From a bacterium (GTDB lineage Bacteria; Bacteroidota; Bacteroidia; NS11-12g; UBA955), in NCBI GenBank assembly GCA_029945665.1, contig JAQSCZ010000023.1, positions 1 through 41,712 of the forward strand: DNA of 41,712 nucleotides. The letters run 5' to 3'. The number at the start of each line of letters is the position of its first letter. Positions within the stretch are counted from its first letter, which is position 1. The notes under the pieces were generated by a model, which saw only the letters and a list, made by a program, of their open reading frames with translations, made no database searches and was not told the origin of the DNA. This document shows, piece by piece, positions 19,242 through 27,625 of the stretch. The translations under genes and the position numbers were made by a program.

Positions 19242-20102
19242 ATGTTTAAAAAATGGAATTTTATATTTGTTCTCTCCTTGATTGCTTGCAAGAGCGTAAA
19301 AATTGTAGATGTTACAGAGATTGTGCAGTTAAGATTAATTAACCATCATAACGATTCATGCTCAGAATTGTGTAGCCGCTTTGTTTTCTCTCATGTACCT
19401 TGCGATTCTCTGTTGATTAGAGATAAGTTTGGGAAACTACTTCCCTTATCGGAGCCAAAAAATATTTATGATTCTGCCTGCATTACATGCGACGCGTTTA
19501 ACAAAGGCGATGCTTTTATAACTTTAGTGACTTTTGCGGAAAAGCAATTTTCAATTACTATTGATGCCGCAGGAGGAGTCATTATTTCAAACAATGGTTG
19601 CACAAAACCAAAGCAATACCTATTGAAAAAATATAAAGACAGCGCACAATCTGTTGCATTCTGGAATAAATTAAATGCCAGCACTGGTCGATTGGTTTTT
19701 TATACAGCTATTGAGGCTTATAGTCCGCCCTATTTTTTAAGTAACACTTTAGATTCATTTGTATATGATTTGTCGGATTTTTGTTCCAGCAAAGAACAAG
19801 CGGAGGAACGACAGTTTATGCAAACCATTTATACAAAATATGTAAAGGCACAGATTTCACCGAATCCTTTTGAAGAACAATTTGAATTTACTTTGGCGGC
19901 AGGTAAAATTAGTGGAATGTTACAATCTGAAACATTTGTATTAACTTTTTTTGATGATATGGGCCATAATTTAAAGTCTAAAATAATCAATTTAGATACA
20001 CCACATGCGTTCTCATTTCCTTTGGTGCCTAGCGGTAAGACTATTTATTATAAAGTGGCTTGGGGTGACTATTCGATTGGTGGGCAAATAGCTAAAAGAT
20101 AG
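19242..20102 (+). CDS. Hypothetical lipoprotein, 286 aa
   Basis: I do not recognise a family. The N-terminus is a lipoprotein signal peptide (MFKKWNFIFVLSLIAC) with the lipobox Cys at residue 16, so it is probably anchored in a membrane. The mature part has several extra cysteines (SCSELCSR, ACITC). It ends in a compact beta-rich domain (about residues 203-286) that resembles a T9SS-type sorting domain start (ISPNPFEEQFEF, ending YKVAWGDYSIGGQIAKR), but a lipoprotein with a T9SS tail is unusual and the match is loose. It has its own -7 element and a bidirectional terminator at 20109. Confidence 0.7.
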   Translation: MFKKWNFIFVLSLIACKSVKIVDVTEIVQLRLINHHNDSCSELCSRFVFSHVPCDSLLIRDKFGKLLPLSEPKNIYDSACITCDAFNKGDAFITLVTFAEKQFSITIDAAGGVIISNNGCTKPKQYLLKKYKDSAQSVAFWNKLNASTGRLVFYTAIEAYSPPYFLSNTLDSFVYDLSDFCSSKEQAEERQFMQTIYTKYVKAQISPNPFEEQFEFTLAAGKISGMLQSETFVLTFFDDMGHNLKSKIINLDTPHAFSFPLVPSGKTIYYKVAWGDYSIGGQIAKR

Positions 20103-20108
20103 TTTAAA

Positions 20109-20134
20109 AAAAACATACCAATCGGTATGTTTTT
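20109..20134. terminator. Bidirectional terminator, copy 1 of the ACATACC palindrome
   Basis: AAAAACATACC (20109-20119) pairs with GGTATGTTTTT (20124-20134) over 11 bp around the loop AATC. It sits between two converging genes, 7 bp after the stop at 20102. The core ACATACC-N4-GGTATGT recurs at 23583 and 34663. Confidence 0.75.
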
Positions 20135-20183
20135 AAATTCGGATATAAATATGGCGTCTGGCCTTTGTAAAATTCATCAAACG

Positions 20184-21161
20184 TTAGTGTTGAAGTGGGC
20201 GTTTTTTTATCATGCCCCCTTTGGTGTCTTTTACACTGTTCATTACGACAAAAGCATTCGGGTCGCACTTCTCAATTTCGGTTTTTAGTTTGTTTAGTTC
20301 TAGCCGCGTGATTACAGTGTAAATAATGTCTATCTCGTGGGTTTCACCGCCTTTCCCATATCCGCGTTTGCCACTGTAAATCGTTGCACCACGTCCAAGT
20401 TTATTTACTATCATGTGTCTTATTGTATCGCTATGAGGAGATATGATAGTGACACCTATGTATTCGTCGATACCCTCTATTATAAAGTCGAGTGTTTTGG
20501 AAGCAGCCAAATAAGTAATCATGGAATACAACGCATTTTCTATGCCTAGCAAATAAGCTGCAGCAGAGAAAATAATGATATTAATTAATACAATAACATC
20601 GCCAATGGTGGTGCCAAATTTCCGACTCAAAAAAATGGCCAATACCTCGGTTCCATCAATTACAGCGCCACCTCTAACAGATAAGCCAATGCCTGCACCT
20701 AAGAAAAAGCCACCAAAAACGGCAACCAATAAACTATCGGACGTAACATTTGGAAAATTTACAGTTGCAATGCAAATTGCTAAACCTGTAATGGCTAAAG
20801 CTGTTTTTATAGCAAACTGCTTGCCCATTATTTTATAACCTAAAATGACAAAGGGAATATTAATGCCTATAATTAATATGTACAAAGGCCAATGAGTGAT
20901 TGCTGAAATTAAGAGCGAGATACCAGTGGCACCACCATCAATAAAATGATTGGTTAACAAGAATCCTTTAAATCCAAATGAGGCTGAAAAGATGCCTGCT
21001 AAAATGAGAATAAAATCTTTGACACGCCTTCTGAAATTAATAATGTACTCGCGATAACCTCTTGCAATTTCATATTTTGAGTACCGACCTTGTGTATCAT
21101 ATTTTTTGCGATTCGTTTGCAAGGTAGCACGCAGAACAAGTTTGGTCCAGTATGATTTCAT
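20184..21161 (-). CDS. YitT-family membrane protein with DUF2179 domain
   Basis: This is an integral membrane protein of unknown transport role. The first 40 residues are basic and cytoplasmic. About five to six membrane helices follow (roughly residues 48-215), with GGATGISLL and RGGAVIDGTEVLAI, both typical of the YitT core. The C-terminal cytoplasmic DUF2179 domain (about 240-318) contains RGATIYSGKRGYGK and the DIIYTVITR strand. The length of 325 aa is slightly above average because of the N-terminal extension. It is monocistronic, converges on the lipoprotein gene and has a -7 element at 21182-21189. Confidence 0.88.
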   Translation of the reverse strand: MKSYWTKLVLRATLQTNRKKYDTQGRYSKYEIARGYREYIINFRRRVKDFILILAGIFSASFGFKGFLLTNHFIDGGATGISLLISAITHWPLYILIIGINIPFVILGYKIMGKQFAIKTALAITGLAICIATVNFPNVTSDSLLVAVFGGFFLGAGIGLSVRGGAVIDGTEVLAIFLSRKFGTTIGDVIVLINIIIFSAAAYLLGIENALYSMITYLAASKTLDFIIEGIDEYIGVTIISPHSDTIRHMIVNKLGRGATIYSGKRGYGKGGETHEIDIIYTVITRLELNKLKTEIEKCDPNAFVVMNSVKDTKGGMIKKRPLQH

Positions 21162-21181
21162 AAAATAAATTTGATGAATGC

Positions 21182-21189
21182 CAAAGATA
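21182..21189 (-). promoter_or_regulatory. -7 element of the YitT gene
   Basis: Minus-strand TATCTTTG matches TAnnTTTG 20 bp upstream of the start at 21161. The upstream TTTG is only 15 bp away, so the -33 part is not convincing. Confidence 0.45.
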
Positions 21190-21252
21190 GGTAGTTCATG
21201 CTTTCAAATAATAGTTTTAGTTTTTAAACCAAAGTTATTAAATAAGTATCAA

Positions 21253-22044
21253 CTAGGAGGCTTGTGAATAGTATTTATTTTTAAGCACTTCATACACCCC
21301 ATCCCATAAGGCAAGGCGTTTTTGTAAGGATTGAATAGTGGCTTGTTCCACCTCCTGCCATATTTTTTCATCATCGCCACACAAGTTGGCTGTCATTTGT
21401 AGGGCTAGGTGACTGTGGTGGTCGCCATCTACTTCAATATGGCGTTCTAAATAATATTTGAAAATGGAAATTTCATTTGGAAAATTTTGGTGCATATCAT
21501 TCACCAAACTTAGAAACATCCCTGGAATTAAATCTTCTCTTCCAAATGTAAAAATAGCCGATTGTAGATACGCTTTTTTACTATTAATAATGTCGAAAGT
21601 ATAGTTTACAAATTGCTGAGCGGCTTCGGGTGTTTCAGATTTTTGATAAGCAGTTTCAAATTGATTAGAAACTTTTAATTGTCTAATAAAATTTTGGATG
21701 TGTGTGGTATCGGCTCCACACTGTTCCATGGCCGAAAGATACAGTTCGAAATGACTTTTACGCACACCGTTCATGTCGACATCGGCTTCTTCGCCTACAA
21801 CAATTTCATTGATTAAGAATCGGGTATCTGCATGGCCGACAGGAAACCAAGGCACTTGGGTACAGGTTAATTCGTTTTGTAAAGTTTTAAGTAATGACAT
21901 AAAATCCCATACGGCATAGACATGGAATTGCATAAATATTTTAAGGTCTTCAAGGTCTTTGATGTGGTTGTAAACCGGATGCTTTATAATTTGTTGGCGG
22001 AGGGGTTCAATGTTATTTTGAAGGCGGAGAATCGAATCGTTCAT
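21253..22044 (-). CDS. DUF3050 family, haem-oxygenase-like fold
   Basis: The product of 263 aa matches the DUF3050 family, predicted all-helical proteins related to TenA and haem oxygenase. Visible conserved stretches are HPVYNHI near residue 22, FMQFHVYAVWDFMSLLK near residue 38, a central GEEADVD, and the late YYLERHIEVDGDHHSHL, which supplies the histidine and acidic residues that probably bind metal. The catalytic activity is unknown. I preferred the ATG at 22044 over one at 22062, because homologues start close to this point and the extra six residues look unstructured. Confidence 0.82.
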   Translation of the reverse strand: MNDSILRLQNNIEPLRQQIIKHPVYNHIKDLEDLKIFMQFHVYAVWDFMSLLKTLQNELTCTQVPWFPVGHADTRFLINEIVVGEEADVDMNGVRKSHFELYLSAMEQCGADTTHIQNFIRQLKVSNQFETAYQKSETPEAAQQFVNYTFDIINSKKAYLQSAIFTFGREDLIPGMFLSLVNDMHQNFPNEISIFKYYLERHIEVDGDHHSHLALQMTANLCGDDEKIWQEVEQATIQSLQKRLALWDGVYEVLKNKYYSQAS

Positions 22045-22098
22045 GTATAAATGAATAAACATAGATTGTAAAAATATGTTTGCAATTACTTTGAAAAA

Positions 22099-22554
22099 TT
22101 ATTCTCCATATTTTATCGCCAACGCCATTTGACCTGCATGGTAGGCGGTATGCGATACAATGCGACCTAGTGCCTCAGCTTTGGTTTTCTCGCCAAATTC
22201 TTTGGTCGAAACAACGCTAGACCAATCAGTGTCTTTTTGCAGTTCAATAATGGTTTGTAAAGCTTTCGCAGCATATCTAACATAATCCTTTAATGCTTTT
22301 AAATCCGTCCATTCGCCAGAATCATGTTTGGCAATGACTGTTTGTGCGCTAACTTTAATGTCATTTGCACCAAACACATTCTTTGCAAATAGCAGTTCAA
22401 CATCGGCAATGTGCCGGATCAAAAAGCCAACAGAATTTGGCGACTTCCCTAGTTTTTTCTTTAAATCTGATTCGGCTATTGCTTCTATTTGGTTGGAGAA
22501 GCGAGTGCGGGCTTCAATCCATAAATTGATTAATGCAATGTTGATTTCTGACAT
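22099..22554 (-). CDS. DinB-family metal-binding protein
   Basis: A four-helix bundle protein of the DinB/YfiT superfamily, whose members include bacillithiol and mycothiol S-transferases. The histidines expected to bind metal are in HIADVE (His48 region) and in HTAYHAGQ near the C-terminus. The length of 151 aa is normal. It carries its own -7 element (22559-22566). The substrate is unknown; a thiol-transfer or detoxification role is an inference from the family. A second DinB-like gene lies at 24737. Confidence 0.85.
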   Translation of the reverse strand: MSEINIALINLWIEARTRFSNQIEAIAESDLKKKLGKSPNSVGFLIRHIADVELLFAKNVFGANDIKVSAQTVIAKHDSGEWTDLKALKDYVRYAAKALQTIIELQKDTDWSSVVSTKEFGEKTKAEALGRIVSHTAYHAGQMALAIKYGE

Positions 22555-22558
22555 AACA

Positions 22559-22566
22559 CAAAATTA
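22559..22566 (-). promoter_or_regulatory. -7 element of the DinB-family gene
   Basis: Minus-strand TAATTTTG matches TAnnTTTG and ends 4 bp from the start codon at 22554, so transcription would start at or next to the ATG, predicting a nearly leaderless mRNA. No TTG is found at proper spacing. Confidence 0.45.
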
Positions 22567-22693
22567 ATTGTAAATGTTTATTGAATATATGACGAAATGC
22601 AGTTTTAGGATGATTTGTTAAGATTCAATATTTTATTTTGGTTTTTTGAATTGTCAACTCACAAGTTTTTTGCCAAAGTAAAATGAGCAAGAT

Positions 22694-23089
22694 TTATATA
22701 AAATTGGTGAATTTTGATAGTAACATAATAGCAATATAAAATCCTACACCATATAGGGTCCATTTGCCAATTTCTCTGGCTTTGGTATTGTAGCCGTTGG
22801 CTTTAAAGTTAGCAGCAAAGCCTATTTGAATGCCGCCAGGTAATAAGAAACAAAGCACTTTCCAAATGTTGCCCAATGGTTCGTTGGCTTTTTCGTCTTT
22901 GTATTCCTGCTCAGCTTGTAAGGCTTGTGAAGCGCCTGCTAAGTAGGCTTTAGAAAGGTCGCGAGAATTAAGTTCGGCATTCGCAGCTTCAAGTGCTTCG
23001 GCTTGGTAATCGCCCCCGGGACTGTTAATGATTTTTAATAACTGCTCGTTGGTTTTCTTTTGCATCACCTTATTAAATTGATTTGGCAT
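22694..23089 (-). CDS. Hypothetical membrane protein, 131 aa
   Basis: I do not recognise the family. The N-terminal half is soluble and helical (KKTNEQLLKIINSPGGDY, then AEALEAANAELNSR), like short regulatory domains found ahead of small membrane anchors. The C-terminal half has two membrane segments (about residues 74-92 and 108-128) separated by a short basic loop. The next gene upstream, also a small membrane protein, ends 5 bp before this start, so the two form an operon and may act together. Confidence 0.7.
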   Translation of the reverse strand: MPNQFNKVMQKKTNEQLLKIINSPGGDYQAEALEAANAELNSRDLSKAYLAGASQALQAEQEYKDEKANEPLGNIWKVLCFLLPGGIQIGFAANFKANGYNTKAREIGKWTLYGVGFYIAIMLLSKFTNFI

Positions 23090-23094
23090 GGCCT

Positions 23095-23475
23095 TTATTT
23101 TTTTACGATTCTAATTAGTAAAAGGGAAGATATAAATGTAAGAGGTGTAAAAACAAATTTTTCGAAATTGGTTTTAGCAAATAAATTGCCAATTGTATTC
23201 AATGCAAATAGAAACACAAATAGCCAAAGCATAATGGTTATAAATCTTGGCGATAAGGGTAATTTTAAATAGTTAACCTTTATCAAGAGCAAAAGAATAA
23301 GCAACAGATTAATGAATAGCGAGACTCCTTCGAACTGGTACATGTCTTTTTCATTTTTAAGTTTCCCTGCCCATACAATCGTGTAAGGAATCATTTGTGT
23401 AATAATTAGTAGATGAAACAATATTACTAGGCCAAGTAATACCAGCATAGTTTTAGTTGCTTGTTGAGGTGTCAT
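23095..23475 (-). CDS. Small four-helix membrane protein, 126 aa
   Basis: No function can be assigned. Four hydrophobic segments are visible at about residues 9-28, 49-66, 78-97 and 105-122. Conserved-looking polar points are IPYTIVWAGKLKN (residues 29-41) and the NTIGNLFAKTNFEKF loop. It heads a two-gene operon with the membrane protein at 22694. Similar short membrane proteins are common and uncharacterised in Bacteroidota. Confidence 0.7.
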   Translation of the reverse strand: MTPQQATKTMLVLLGLVILFHLLIITQMIPYTIVWAGKLKNEKDMYQFEGVSLFINLLLILLLLIKVNYLKLPLSPRFITIMLWLFVFLFALNTIGNLFAKTNFEKFVFTPLTFISSLLLIRIVKK

Positions 23476-23580
23476 AAATGCTTAATTGAATGACAATTTT
23501 AAGGCTTTTTAGTTTAAAAATAAAATCCATAGAGTTTAAATTTAAAAATCAATTTTGTAAATGTATTGTAAACTAATAAT

Positions 23581-23600
23581 AACATACCACTTGGTATGTT
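23581..23600 (-). terminator. Palindrome copy 2, 3' of the DUF1801 gene
   Basis: AACATACC (23581-23588) and GGTATGTT (23593-23600) flank the loop ACTT. It directly abuts the TAA stop (23602-23604) of the minus-strand gene. It shares the core ACATACC-N4-GGTATGT with sites at 20113 and 34663. The stem is weak and its T-tail on the minus strand is poor, so an operator or repeat role is also possible. Confidence 0.5.
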
Positions 23601-23601
23601 T

Positions 23602-24006
23602 TTATGTTTTGTGCTTAAATGATAGTTGAATCATTTGTTTTAGTACAGCAGTATCGATGTCTTCTAATTGTTTAATATAAATGCAGCTTTTACCTGTTTT
23701 ATGTTTGCCGAATTTTGATAAAAGCCCATCGCGACCTTCGAAACCAGAACCCAAATACAATGAAATGGCATTGGCTCTTGCAGCCAATCCAATAAGAGGC
23801 GCACTTCCCGAATGACCGCTGTCGTAGGTGTAATCATAACTGCCAAAACCAACAATAGCGTTACCCCACATTTTGGGCGCTAGGCCGGTTTCTTGTTCCA
23901 TGAAAGATATAATTGTTTGCGTGTCTTTGCGTTTTTTTTCGTCGGCTATACCTTGTAGATAAACCTCAACACTATTTTCTGTTTCGGTCGTTTTGTTTTT
24001 TGCCAT
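23602..24006 (-). CDS. DUF1801 family protein
   Basis: The 134-aa protein belongs to the YdhG-like DUF1801 family, small alpha/beta proteins of unknown biochemical function related to frataxin-like folds. Family signs are KMWGNAIVGFGSYDY (residues 45-59), followed by ISLYLGSGF and the conserved KHKTGKSCIYIK strand. It is the last gene of a long run of minus-strand accessory genes and lies 66 bp after the FMN reductase gene. Confidence 0.85.
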   Translation of the reverse strand: MAKNKTTETENSVEVYLQGIADEKKRKDTQTIISFMEQETGLAPKMWGNAIVGFGSYDYTYDSGHSGSAPLIGLAARANAISLYLGSGFEGRDGLLSKFGKHKTGKSCIYIKQLEDIDTAVLKQMIQLSFKHKT

Positions 24007-24072
24007 GGAATGCTTGGATTAATTTGCTAAAATAATATATTTTAAAATGATGGACAACGCATATTTAAGGTT

Positions 24073-24603
24073 TTAAATCCCCACTAAGCTTTTAAAAGCC
24101 TCAATGAATTCTGTAAGCTCAATCTTGGTTATTTCATCAGTGATTTCTCCTACTGGACTAATTTTCCCTTTGATCCCTTGAATTAACAAACAGGTCTTAT
24201 TATTAAATCGTGCTTCAATGGTTTGCAAAATCATTTGTAATTCTTCGTGACCCTTACTGCCCTGAGCGGAAGCTGTAATTATGCCAAGTGGTTTATTGGA
24301 AAATACGGTAGTAGAAACGCACCATTCAATGATGTTTTTCAGTCCGCTAGGAATACTGAAAACATATTCGGGTGTGCAAATAATAACACCATCTGCCCTT
24401 TTAACTAATTCGCGAAATTCGAGTATTGAATCAGGCGTGTTTTGTAAACTTAAATCAGCATCAAAATGCGGTAAAGTTTTTAGGTCATTGTAGATGGTTA
24501 AGTTGAAGTTTGCAGCTGTTTGCAAGTTAATGTACTCCATCAATTTTAGATTTGAAGAAGCCTGACTGGCGCTGCCTACTATTGCTAGAATATTTTTTTT
24601 CAA
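24073..24603 (-). CDS. NADPH-dependent FMN reductase family protein
   Basis: A flavodoxin-like oxidoreductase of 176 aa, probably reducing quinones, chromate, azo dyes or free FMN with NAD(P)H. The FMN phosphate loop is GSASQASSNLKLM (residues 10-22). The second flavin contact is CTPEYVFSIPSGLKNIIEW (around 97-115), and the SAQGSKGHEELQ loop is also typical. The length is normal. It is flanked by DinB-like and DUF1801 genes, consistent with small-molecule detoxification. The exact substrate cannot be told. Confidence 0.88.
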   Translation of the reverse strand: MKKNILAIVGSASQASSNLKLMEYINLQTAANFNLTIYNDLKTLPHFDADLSLQNTPDSILEFRELVKRADGVIICTPEYVFSIPSGLKNIIEWCVSTTVFSNKPLGIITASAQGSKGHEELQMILQTIEARFNNKTCLLIQGIKGKISPVGEITDEITKIELTEFIEAFKSLVGI

Positions 24604-24640
24604 GAATTATAGTTGCTTTTGTTTTGTTTTGATTCCGTTT

Positions 24641-24721
24641 TTAAAATAGTTCATGGGATAAGGTTTGCCATGTTTATCATAAGTTAGTAAAACTCCATCT
24701 TTATTTGTGCCTTGGTTCATT
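24641..24721 (-). CDS. Possible 26-aa peptide or gene remnant
   Basis: An ATG at 24721 opens a 26-codon frame ending with TAA at 24641-24643 between the second DinB-like gene and the FMN reductase. The peptide contains GVLLTYDKHGKPL, which looks protein-like. Beyond the stop, another frame continues with a plausible lysine-rich tail, so this may be the frameshifted remnant of a slightly longer small protein. There is no promoter or second copy to support it. Confidence 0.2.
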
Positions 24722-24736
24722 GATTTTACTTAAATG

Positions 24737-25231
24737 TCAAAATTGGAAATCACATTCCGGAGTATATTGATTTTGAATTATTTTTTTGAGGATAACAATT
24801 TGACCTAAATGATAATGCATATGCTCGATAATGCCATGAAGATTCCGATAATAATTGCCGTATTTTTCTTCTGATAAATAGACCCATAGCTGATTTTCTG
24901 GTAATTGTTCAATGTAATTTGCAAACTGTTCGGCTTCTTGCCAACACCTGTTGAGCATTGCTTTCCAATCATTTTGATTGTGAATAGGAGGGTGGTTGAA
25001 ACTCAATTCATCTTTGGCGTTCAATGTTTCACCCGCAAATACTTTTAATACAGCACTTACATAATAGTTAGTATGGTAAACCAAGGTGGCAATGGTATTG
25101 AAATTTTGGATTTGCGTGGTTGCCTGCTGCCAAGTGATGTCATTGGTTACATCTTTCATATTCGTGCAAGTCCAATTACCTCCGCTTATAATTTCTCTAA
25201 AATGCTTAGCGATCTGTTGTGTCAATTGCAT
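24737..25231 (-). CDS. Second DinB-like protein (DUF1572-type)
   Basis: The 164-aa product has a DinB four-helix layout with candidate metal ligands in the HTNYYVSAVL helix (His53 region) and in EHMHYHLGQIVILKK near residue 140. The pattern is closer to DUF1572 than to the other DinB-like protein in this window. It starts 3 bp after the YjbR-like gene ends, so the two are co-transcribed. The function is unknown; metal-dependent thiol transfer is a family-based guess. Confidence 0.82.
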   Translation of the reverse strand: MQLTQQIAKHFREIISGGNWTCTNMKDVTNDITWQQATTQIQNFNTIATLVYHTNYYVSAVLKVFAGETLNAKDELSFNHPPIHNQNDWKAMLNRCWQEAEQFANYIEQLPENQLWVYLSEEKYGNYYRNLHGIIEHMHYHLGQIVILKKIIQNQYTPECDFQF

Positions 25232-25234
25232 ACG

Positions 25235-25576
25235 TTATTCTGGTCTTATTTGTAAAGCTAACGATGGAGGTGCAACATTGCAATAAGAGGTCGTAATGGC
25301 ATCTATAAATAATTCGTTTTGCACCATGTTTAGGTCGATATTTGTCCAACCTTGTAACCCCCATTTATTGGGTACTGGGAATATACTCCCTTTTGAAATT
25401 ATGGTAAATACATCTTGGTCGATTGTATTCAGTTTTACCGTAGCCCGATTTTGCTCAGGATTATAGGTAGCAAATATTTTTTTGTTAACCTTAAAGGCTA
25501 TGTTAACAAAGTGAGGTGCTTCAATTGTTTGAGGAAAGGAGAGGGCCAGTTTTTTAAATTCGTTGAAATCTATCAT
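25235..25576 (-). CDS. MmcQ/YjbR family protein
   Basis: The 113-aa protein fits the YjbR/MmcQ fold, a small domain resembling the CyaY and DNA-binding double-wing folds, with unknown biological role. Family features are ALSFPQTIEAPHF at the start, the FKVNKKIFATYN strand pair, the middle with KGSIFPVPNKWG, and WTNIDL. It is tightly coupled to the DinB-like gene downstream and lies 28 bp after the YdeI-type gene. Confidence 0.85.
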   Translation of the reverse strand: MIDFNEFKKLALSFPQTIEAPHFVNIAFKVNKKIFATYNPEQNRATVKLNTIDQDVFTIISKGSIFPVPNKWGLQGWTNIDLNMVQNELFIDAITTSYCNVAPPSLALQIRPE

Positions 25577-25604
25577 GCACTAAATGTAATTTTTGGTGTT
25601 TTTA

Positions 25605-26093
25605 TTAATCGTCCATTTTTTTGTATAAAGTTTTATTCATTAATACGCTTTCTATAGTGGCATTAATTCTATTTACTTTAGTTTCTTCGCGTTTCGCGGC
25701 ATATATCCAATTTACGAATTCTTTTTGATAGCGCAATTTCAAGGACATAAATTTTTGATGAGCCAAAGTATCCACCAATAAACAATCAATTAATTCTTGT
25801 GGAATTTCGAATATTGTATGGTCGGCATAAAGTATCAGACGGACGCTGTCTCCGGCTTGTTTTTTAATTTTTTTTCTGATGGTCGCATTAATTGGCATAA
25901 ACAATTTGCCATTGCCCATCGGTGCTAATCCGAAATTATTAATCTCAAAGCCATCGATAGTACCCTTCACTTTTACCCAACCGAATGGTTTGCTTTTGTC
26001 TTGTAATATTTCAGGAATAGCGGCATAGGTCCACCCACCTTTGCCAGGGTATTTTTCTAGTAAATAAGTGTGGTCGACTAATGGCTGCTCCAT
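25605..26093 (-). CDS. YdeI/OmpD-associated family protein (DUF1905 plus OmdA)
   Basis: The 162-aa protein has two parts. The first is a DUF1905 beta-barrel domain (about residues 5-97), with GGWTYAAIP and GWVKVKGTIDG. The second is an OmdA/YdeI-type helical tail (about 105-160), with FEIPQELIDCL and the WIYAAKREETKVNRI helix. Related proteins are linked to bacteriocin or antimicrobial tolerance in enterobacteria, but the molecular function is unknown. It lies in the same co-directional run as the YjbR- and DinB-like genes. Confidence 0.83.
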   Translation of the reverse strand: MEQPLVDHTYLLEKYPGKGGWTYAAIPEILQDKSKPFGWVKVKGTIDGFEINNFGLAPMGNGKLFMPINATIRKKIKKQAGDSVRLILYADHTIFEIPQELIDCLLVDTLAHQKFMSLKLRYQKEFVNWIYAAKREETKVNRINATIESVLMNKTLYKKMDD

Positions 26094-26160
26094 AATTTAA
26101 ATTTATAGTATTTAGTTATGCATTGCGAAGTTCAAATTTAAAATGAGCTATTTGAAAAAA

Positions 26161-26655
26161 CTAAAAGGATTGGGTTCTAATCCAATGACCCTTTCTTTTT
26201 TCATAAAAGTTTTTACCACCTTGACTGCCCATGTTGCAATTGCAATCTTCGCGAAATTCTACGATTACTTTTTTTCTATCCAGTGAAATTAAGGGGAATG
26301 AAATATGATAGACAATATCCTTGTCACATGCTGAATCAACAAAAGATGAATAGACAGAAGTACTCCTTCGTGGCGACCAGTGCAAAGCGTTCGGCAAAAC
26401 AGTTTTATCCTTGTACAATAATTTTTGGCGTTCAATAAATGCAATATCATCTGTATTGAATTTGCTTTTATAATCTGGAGTCCATTTGGTGTCGGTGAAT
26501 TTCCAACAAACGACATCTACATGTAAACTATCATCCGCAATTATTTCATTAAGGATGGTGTATAGTTCTTTTTCATTGATGTCTCCACTAGGTTGGCAGG
26601 CATTGAGCGCTATTATGGAAGAAATAATTATAATACAATATAAAGCTGGTTTCAT
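26161..26655 (-). CDS. Hypothetical lipoprotein, 164 aa
   Basis: No family is recognised. I chose the ATG at 26655 because it begins a clean lipoprotein signal (MKPALYCIIIISSIIALNAC, lipobox Cys at residue 20); an earlier in-frame ATG at 26757 would place the signal inside the protein and overlap the upstream gene. The mature part is acidic and has a conserved-looking WSPRRSTSVYSS segment and a late CNCNMGSQGGK motif. It starts 4 bp after the oxidoreductase gene ends, so it is co-transcribed with it. Confidence 0.7.
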   Translation of the reverse strand: MKPALYCIIIISSIIALNACQPSGDINEKELYTILNEIIADDSLHVDVVCWKFTDTKWTPDYKSKFNTDDIAFIERQKLLYKDKTVLPNALHWSPRRSTSVYSSFVDSACDKDIVYHISFPLISLDRKKVIVEFREDCNCNMGSQGGKNFYEKRKGHWIRTQSF

Positions 26656-26659
26656 GTTT

Positions 26660-27625
26660 TTAATCTGCAATTTTAATAATGACGTTTCCCGTTTTTTGTC
26701 CCGATTCAACATAACGGTAGGCATCTTGAATTTGTTCCAATTTATAGGTGCGATCAATCACCGGTTTAAATCCACCTTTTTCAATCATTTCTTTTAAATA
26801 AAGTGCATCTGCCTTAGTCATGGTTGGTATAGGGAAAAGTACTTTTTTCCCTCCCAACAAAGGAGTGAATAAAGCATACCATATATTCTCTGCGTTTTTC
26901 CCCAATTCTGTTGAAATGTAGCAGCCTTTATCTACCAATAATTTTTTGCAAATACCAAATGAACTTTTGCCAACAGCATCCAAAATAAAATCAAATTTTT
27001 TAGTTGTCTGTGTGAAATCTTGGGTTTGATAATCAATCACAGTATCGGCTCCTAAGGATTTTATTAATCCGACATTTTTTGTATTGCATACGGCGGTCAC
27101 TTCAACACCCATGTATTTTAAAAGTTGAACGGCCGCTGATCCAATTGCACCAGTGGCACCATATACCATAACTTGCTGTCCCTTTTGAATTTTACTGGCT
27201 CGAATTTGGTTGAGGGCATAGTGAGCGCCTTCTGTTATAGGCGCTGCTTCTTCAAAATTCAAGGCAGCAGGGATACTTGCAATTGCATCGGTCTCCGAAA
27301 TGCATAAATACTCTGCATGTCCTCCCATCCGTTTGTCGTTATATCCAAATATGCGATCACCAATTTTAAAAAGAGTCACGTCTTTCCCAATACCTGCAAT
27401 CACACCTGCAAATTCGCAACCTAAAATCGGATAAGTTGGCTTTAACAAGCCAGTCCAAAACCGTGAAATAAAATATTCAGCACTTCGAAACCCCGAATCG
27501 GTTCGATTCACGGTACTTGCCATGACCTTTACTAATACTTCGTTGTCTTTTGCAACAGGTATTTCTACTTCCATTAGTTGTGCAACTTCTGGCGGTCCGT
27601 ATTGTTTGTATATTGCTGCTCTCAT
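26660..27625 (-). CDS. MDR-family NAD(P)H-dependent quinone oxidoreductase
   Basis: A medium-chain reductase of 321 aa. The N-terminal GroES-like domain contains VMASTVNRTDSGFR and the GCEFAGVI turn. The cofactor-binding Rossmann domain has GATGAIG at 156-162 followed by AVQLLK. The residues that bind catalytic zinc in classic alcohol dehydrogenases are not seen, so it is a zinc-independent quinone/enone reductase type. The start overlaps the stop of the preceding gene by 4 bp, showing coupling with the unknown secreted protein at 27622. The substrate is unknown. Confidence 0.88.
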   Translation of the reverse strand: MRAAIYKQYGPPEVAQLMEVEIPVAKDNEVLVKVMASTVNRTDSGFRSAEYFISRFWTGLLKPTYPILGCEFAGVIAGIGKDVTLFKIGDRIFGYNDKRMGGHAEYLCISETDAIASIPAALNFEEAAPITEGAHYALNQIRASKIQKGQQVMVYGATGAIGSAAVQLLKYMGVEVTAVCNTKNVGLIKSLGADTVIDYQTQDFTQTTKKFDFILDAVGKSSFGICKKLLVDKGCYISTELGKNAENIWYALFTPLLGGKKVLFPIPTMTKADALYLKEMIEKGGFKPVIDRTYKLEQIQDAYRYVESGQKTGNVIIKIAD

